Position numbers and translations under genes: made by a program | Assembly: GCF_916618955.1 (NCBI RefSeq) | Contig: NZ_OU745390.1 | Span: forward strand, 3,534,001 to 3,598,000 | Length of the DNA: 64,000 nt | From: Pseudomonas sp. Marseille-Q3773 | GTDB taxonomy: Bacteria > Pseudomonadota > Gammaproteobacteria > Pseudomonadales > Pseudomonadaceae | Direction: 5' to 3' | Shown here: positions 60,637-64,000 of the stretch, in pieces | Position numbering within the stretch: position 1 is the first letter of the stretch | Layout: each line of letters starts with the position of its first letter | The notes under the pieces: model-generated | The model's input: only the letters and a program-made list of their open reading frames with translations | Database searches by the model: none | What the model was told of the DNA's origin: nothing

Positions 60637-61199
60637 GGCTGCACCGCCCGGCGCTGCGACAACTGCAGCACGCTGGGGTGAATGCGCACACCGGAGCGTG
60701 CCACCGAGTCGAGGTTGACCTCGAAAGCGACCTGTCGGTCGCTGACCCGCAAGCAGAACAGGCTGCCGACCGTGCAGGAGTCGTCCGCTTCGCTGATGCT
60801 CAGTACCGGGTGGCCAATGACGCGCTCGAACAGCCGGTCACGCTGGCCCTGGTCGAGCTTGCCGATATACAGGGCATCGCAGGCCTGCGCAAGCTGGCTA
60901 TCCGTCGCCAGCAGGCGCCGCACCTGCAGCGGCTGGCCGGACTCCTGCACGTGGCCTTTGATCAGGTCATCGGCGTACTCGGTCGGGCCGACCAGGCACA
61001 GCCGCAAGGGCGAAGGTTCGACGGGCCAGCGGGCATAGCTGAAGATGCCGAGCACTACCTGGGTGACGGCCTTGGCGCGTTGCTGCGCCTGGGCGACGGT
61101 TGTTGCGGTGTCCGCCCGGGCAGGACCTGCTGCAAGGAACAGGGCGGCCAGCAATAGCGAAAGCACACAGCTTGTCACTCGCCTTGCGGCCAGCTTCAT
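60633..61199 (-). CDS. yfiR: periplasmic repressor YfiR of YfiN
   Basis: The 188-residue protein has a signal peptide (LSLLLAALFLAAGPARA) and the YfiR/DUF4154 domain (KAVTQVVLGIFSYARWP, then LCLVGPTEYADDL). Several Cys (CLVG, QACDAL, SCTVGSLFC) match the redox-sensitive cysteines described in P. aeruginosa YfiR. It binds YfiN in the periplasm and blocks cyclic-di-GMP synthesis. It is first in the operon. Confidence 0.92.
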   Translation of the reverse strand: MKLAARRVTSCVLSLLLAALFLAAGPARADTATTVAQAQQRAKAVTQVVLGIFSYARWPVEPSPLRLCLVGPTEYADDLIKGHVQESGQPLQVRRLLATDSQLAQACDALYIGKLDQGQRDRLFERVIGHPVLSISEADDSCTVGSLFCLRVSDRQVAFEVNLDSVARSGVRIHPSVLQLSQRRAVQP

Positions 61200-61276
61200 G
61201 CGGGAAATCTCTCAAGACCCTATCGGATTATGGCGCAACGATAGCATATAGCCGCCCTGCAGGACCGCGTGCGGAT

Positions 61277-63352
61277 TCAGACCTGTTCGAGCATCAACCC
61301 GGAAATGCGCCGAACCTTGCGTGCCACCGCTTCTTCGAAAACGCCCTGGCGGGGTTCGACCAGGCTGAAGCAGTGCTTGGCGCGGGTAATCCCGGTGTAT
61401 ACCAGCTCCTTGGTCAGCACCGGGTTCAGCGCTTCCGGCAGCACCAGGGCGGTGTGACCGAATTCCGAGCCCTGCGACTTGTGCACGGTCATGGCGAATA
61501 CCGTTTCCACCTCGTTCAACCGGCTGGGCAGGACGAAACGTACCCCGCCACTGCCGTCGTTGCGTGGAAATGCCACGCGCAGCAGGGGCTCACCGTGCTC
61601 GTCCGGCAGGCGCAACGCGATGCCGATGTCACCGTTCATCAGGCCCAGGCCGTAATCGTTGCGCGTCACCAGCACCGGGCGCCCTTCGTACCAAGGCTGC
61701 TGGTTGTCGATCAACCCGGCATTGTGCAGCACCTGCTCCACTCGCTCGTTGAGACCTTCGACGCCCCAGGCCCCGCGGCGTACCGCACACAGTAGCTGGA
61801 AGTCCTCGAAGCTGTGCAGCACTTTGCCTGCCCACTGCTCCCATGCAGGGTCATCAACAGCGGTATCGAACGCCGGACGGTAGCGTCCGAGGGTACGTAG
61901 ATAACTGCGGTAGCCCTGTGGGCCATCGCTGCCGCGGTCGAGGCCGTCGAGCAGCAGGCGGTCGAAGGCGCGGTCGTGCGCCTGCTTCAGGGCCAGGCTG
62001 TGCACGTCGGCTGGCGGCATGGCCAGCAGGTTACGCGCCGCGTGCGCGTCCGGGCGGTTGACCAGCCGGGCCAGCTGGCCGATGCCGCTGCCCTCGCCGA
62101 AACGCCGCGAGAAGCGCAACATCACCACCTGCTGGGCCAGCGGGTGGCGCTGCTCGTCACCGGTCTTGAGGCCGCTGTCGGCCAGCGGCTCGCCACCGAC
62201 CTGTTCCAGCCATGCCTGGGTCGCCGGCGAGTAACAGCCGTCTTCGGCGTCACGACACAGGTCGCCCAGTACCGCGCCGGCTTCGACCGAAGCCAGTTGG
62301 TCCTTGTCACCCAGCAGCACCAGGCGTGCCCGTGGCGGCAGGGCATCGAGCAGGTTGGCCATCATTTCCAGGTCGATCATCGAGGCTTCGTCGACCACCA
62401 GCACGTCCAGGGGCAGCGGGTTGCCGGCATGGTGGCGGAAGTGTCGCGAGCCGGGTCGGCTGCCGAGCAGACGGTGCACGGTGCTGACCTCGGTAGGGAT
62501 CTGCCCGCGTACCTCGGCGCTGACCTGGAGGCGTTCGACTTGCTGGCCGATGGATTCGGTCAGGCGTGCGGCCGCCTTGCCGGTCGGCGCGGCCAGGCGA
62601 ATGCGCAGTGGCCTGCCCTGCTCCACCGCCGGCGCCTGCAGCAAGGCCAACAGGCGTACCACGGTGGTCGTCTTGCCGGTACCGGGGCCACCAGTGATGA
62701 TGCTGAAGCCGGCGCGGGTGGCCAGGGCGCAGGCGAGCTTCTGCCAGTCGACCTGCCCCGCTGGCGCTCCCCCGTCGAACAGTTGCGCCAGACGCGCCGG
62801 CAGGTCGGCCGGTGCTGCTTCGGCCTGGGTCAGGCGCTGACGCAGGATATGGTCGATGCGCCGCTCGTAGTTCCAGTAACGGCGCAGGTACAGGCGCTCG
62901 CCGCTGAGCACCAGCGGCCGCGCTTGCTGCCCTGGGGTATCGCCGGCAGCCACCAGCGCGCTGGCGGCAATCCGTTGGCGCCAGGCGTGCAGGTCGAGGT
63001 TGGCCAGCAATTGCGAGGGCAGCAGCAAGGGGCCGGTCAGGGCATCGCCTTCGGGCGGCAACGACAGGGCGAAGTCGGGTTCTGCCAGGGTCTGCTGCAA
63101 GTCGAGGCAGACATGGCCATGGCCCAGCTGATGGCTGGCCAGGGCAGCGGCCAGCAACAGCAAGGGGTCGCTGCCGGGGGCGCGCTCTTCGAGGAACGAC
63201 ACGAACGCGCGGTCCAGGGCCCGCAACCAGCCGCGCTCCACCCAACGGTCAAGCAGTTGCAGCAGGTCGGCGCTGTCGTGCTGCGGCTTCAGCGCCAGCA
63301 AGTGCTCGGCATGCAGCGGGGTGGGCAACAGATCGACGAGGCTTCGGCTCAT
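61277..63352 (-). CDS. recD: exodeoxyribonuclease V alpha subunit
   Basis: The 691-residue protein is the fast 5'-3' helicase of RecBCD. Walker A is ITGGPGTGKTTTVVRLL (near 214-230) and Walker B is VLVVDEASMID. The C-terminal UvrD-like motif is TVHKSQGSEFGHTALVLP. Its start overlaps the recB stop by 4 bp (ATGA), so recB and recD are coupled. Confidence 0.96.
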   Translation of the reverse strand: MSRSLVDLLPTPLHAEHLLALKPQHDSADLLQLLDRWVERGWLRALDRAFVSFLEERAPGSDPLLLLAAALASHQLGHGHVCLDLQQTLAEPDFALSLPPEGDALTGPLLLPSQLLANLDLHAWRQRIAASALVAAGDTPGQQARPLVLSGERLYLRRYWNYERRIDHILRQRLTQAEAAPADLPARLAQLFDGGAPAGQVDWQKLACALATRAGFSIITGGPGTGKTTTVVRLLALLQAPAVEQGRPLRIRLAAPTGKAAARLTESIGQQVERLQVSAEVRGQIPTEVSTVHRLLGSRPGSRHFRHHAGNPLPLDVLVVDEASMIDLEMMANLLDALPPRARLVLLGDKDQLASVEAGAVLGDLCRDAEDGCYSPATQAWLEQVGGEPLADSGLKTGDEQRHPLAQQVVMLRFSRRFGEGSGIGQLARLVNRPDAHAARNLLAMPPADVHSLALKQAHDRAFDRLLLDGLDRGSDGPQGYRSYLRTLGRYRPAFDTAVDDPAWEQWAGKVLHSFEDFQLLCAVRRGAWGVEGLNERVEQVLHNAGLIDNQQPWYEGRPVLVTRNDYGLGLMNGDIGIALRLPDEHGEPLLRVAFPRNDGSGGVRFVLPSRLNEVETVFAMTVHKSQGSEFGHTALVLPEALNPVLTKELVYTGITRAKHCFSLVEPRQGVFEEAVARKVRRISGLMLEQV

Positions 63353-64000
63353 ATCACGGCTCCGGAAAACAGGTCCTGCTGCATGGGCGGGCGCTCGCCG
63401 CGGAACAGCGCATCGAGGCTTTCGATCAGCTCACGCGGCGGCCTGGTGTGATACACGCCGTGGCCGCTGCTGCTGGCACCGCGCAGGAAGATGAACACGG
63501 CACCGCCGACATGGCGGTCGTAGTCGTAATCGGGCAGACGCGCGCGCAGCTGGCGATGCAAAGCCAGCACGTACAACACGTACTGCAGGTCGTAGCGGGG
63601 TTCGAGAATGGCCTTTTCCATGGCCAGGCCATCGTAGGCCTGGATGTCCGGGCCCAGCCAGTTGGACTTGTAATCGGCCACGTAATAGCGCCCGTCCAGC
63701 TCGAACGCCAGGTCGATGAACCCTTTGAACATGCCGTTGAGCAAGGTGGGTTGCGCCGCCGGGCGCGCCAGGCCGGGGTGGGTATGACGAGCCACCAGAC
63801 GGTCGAGCTGTTCGGCATCGACCTGACGGCTGGCGAACCAGAACTCCATCTCCACCTGATAGTTGCGCAACAGCCCAAGGGTCACGCTCAGGCCTTTGCC
63901 TGCCAACGGCAGCGCCTCGCCCAGCAGGCGTTCCAGCCATTGGCTGAGGGTGGTGATCCAGCCGGTCCAGTCACGCCGGTTGCAGCGCTGACCGACGGTT
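63349..64000 (-). CDS. recB: exodeoxyribonuclease V beta subunit (partial, C-terminal 216 residues)
   Basis: Only the C-terminal nuclease domain lies in the window and the 5' part runs off the right edge. The metal-binding nuclease motif GFIDLAFELDGRYYVADYKS holds the two Asp and Lys that match E. coli D1067, D1080 and K1082. The C-terminus ends PMQQDLFSGAVI. RecB is the 3'-5' helicase and only nuclease of the complex. The reading frame is open to 64000. Confidence 0.96.
   Translation of the reverse strand, partial: TVGQRCNRRDWTGWITTLSQWLERLLGEALPLAGKGLSVTLGLLRNYQVEMEFWFASRQVDAEQLDRLVARHTHPGLARPAAQPTLLNGMFKGFIDLAFELDGRYYVADYKSNWLGPDIQAYDGLAMEKAILEPRYDLQYVLYVLALHRQLRARLPDYDYDRHVGGAVFIFLRGASSSGHGVYHTRPPRELIESLDALFRGERPPMQQDLFSGAVI

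Noticed and set aside
1..64000. CRISPR arrays, tRNA and rRNA genes
   Set aside because: No regularly spaced identical repeats and no tRNA or rRNA-like sequence were seen. The paired repeats present are REP elements or attachment sites.

Overview
The window is about 63% GC chromosomal DNA from a fluorescent pseudomonad, most likely the Pseudomonas putida group. Four observations support this. The short LOV photoreceptor at 3254 reads like PpSB1-LOV of P. putida. The chemoreceptor at 36743 reads like McpS. The orphan LuxR regulator at 25155 reads like PpoR. P. putida-type REP/BIME palindromes occur in most convergent gaps. These matches rest on recalled sequences, not on a search. No rRNA, tRNA or CRISPR array was seen.

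Layout. 1-5.3 kb: end of an alpha/beta hydrolase, lrgAB with a divergent LysR regulator, a flavodoxin, then a blue-light module (LOV protein, PilZ protein, MerR/LitR-like pplR3). 5.5-12.2 kb: an ABM-domain membrane protein, the folM-DUF1244-HopJ operon, a hydrolase, fabV, a PepSY/cytochrome b561 pair and a thiolase. 12.3-19.8 kb: metE with a triple 20-bp-phased operator, a MetF protein fused to a Cys-rich MetV-like domain, and yjiA-yjiX-cstA/btsT. 19.9-27.1 kb: PilZ protein, purine permease, radA, mscL, fpr, ppoR, rlmG. 27.2-34 kb: cyanide-insensitive oxidase (DUF2474-cioB-cioA) behind an Anr box, an MFS exporter, a second purine permease and trmA. 34-44.4 kb: pcaHG with a PcaQ-type operator, a zinc protease, mcpS, ggt, a LysR regulator, mdaB with a ygiN-like gene, a TauE/SafE permease and another LysR regulator.

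44.4-50.5 kb is a tight six-gene operon that looks like an expanded E. coli ynbABCD locus. It encodes a CDP-alcohol phosphatidyltransferase-like protein with two catalytic Asp replaced by Asn, a hydrolase-methyltransferase fusion, a PAP2-dual-specificity phosphatase fusion, a small membrane protein, a PlsC-like acyltransferase and a CdsA-like cytidylyltransferase. Together these could make, methylate and trim a dedicated phospholipid. It is the best candidate in the window for an uncharacterised pathway.

50.6-64 kb: divergent dmeR/dmeF (Ni/Co efflux), a cupin, mmsAB (valine catabolism) with a divergent LysR gene, then a 2.8-kb integrated element, yfiRNB (cyclic-di-GMP signalling), recD and the 3' part of recB. 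The element sits in the 3' end of the LysR gene. It is bounded by 141-bp imperfect direct repeats and carries a tyrosine integrase, a SinR-family small protein, a very small ORF and about 600 bp of structured non-coding DNA with a perfect DnaA box.

Start sites were chosen from ribosome-binding sites and family length, so several genes are shorter than their maximal reading frames. Gene identities come from reading the translations. No database search was possible.
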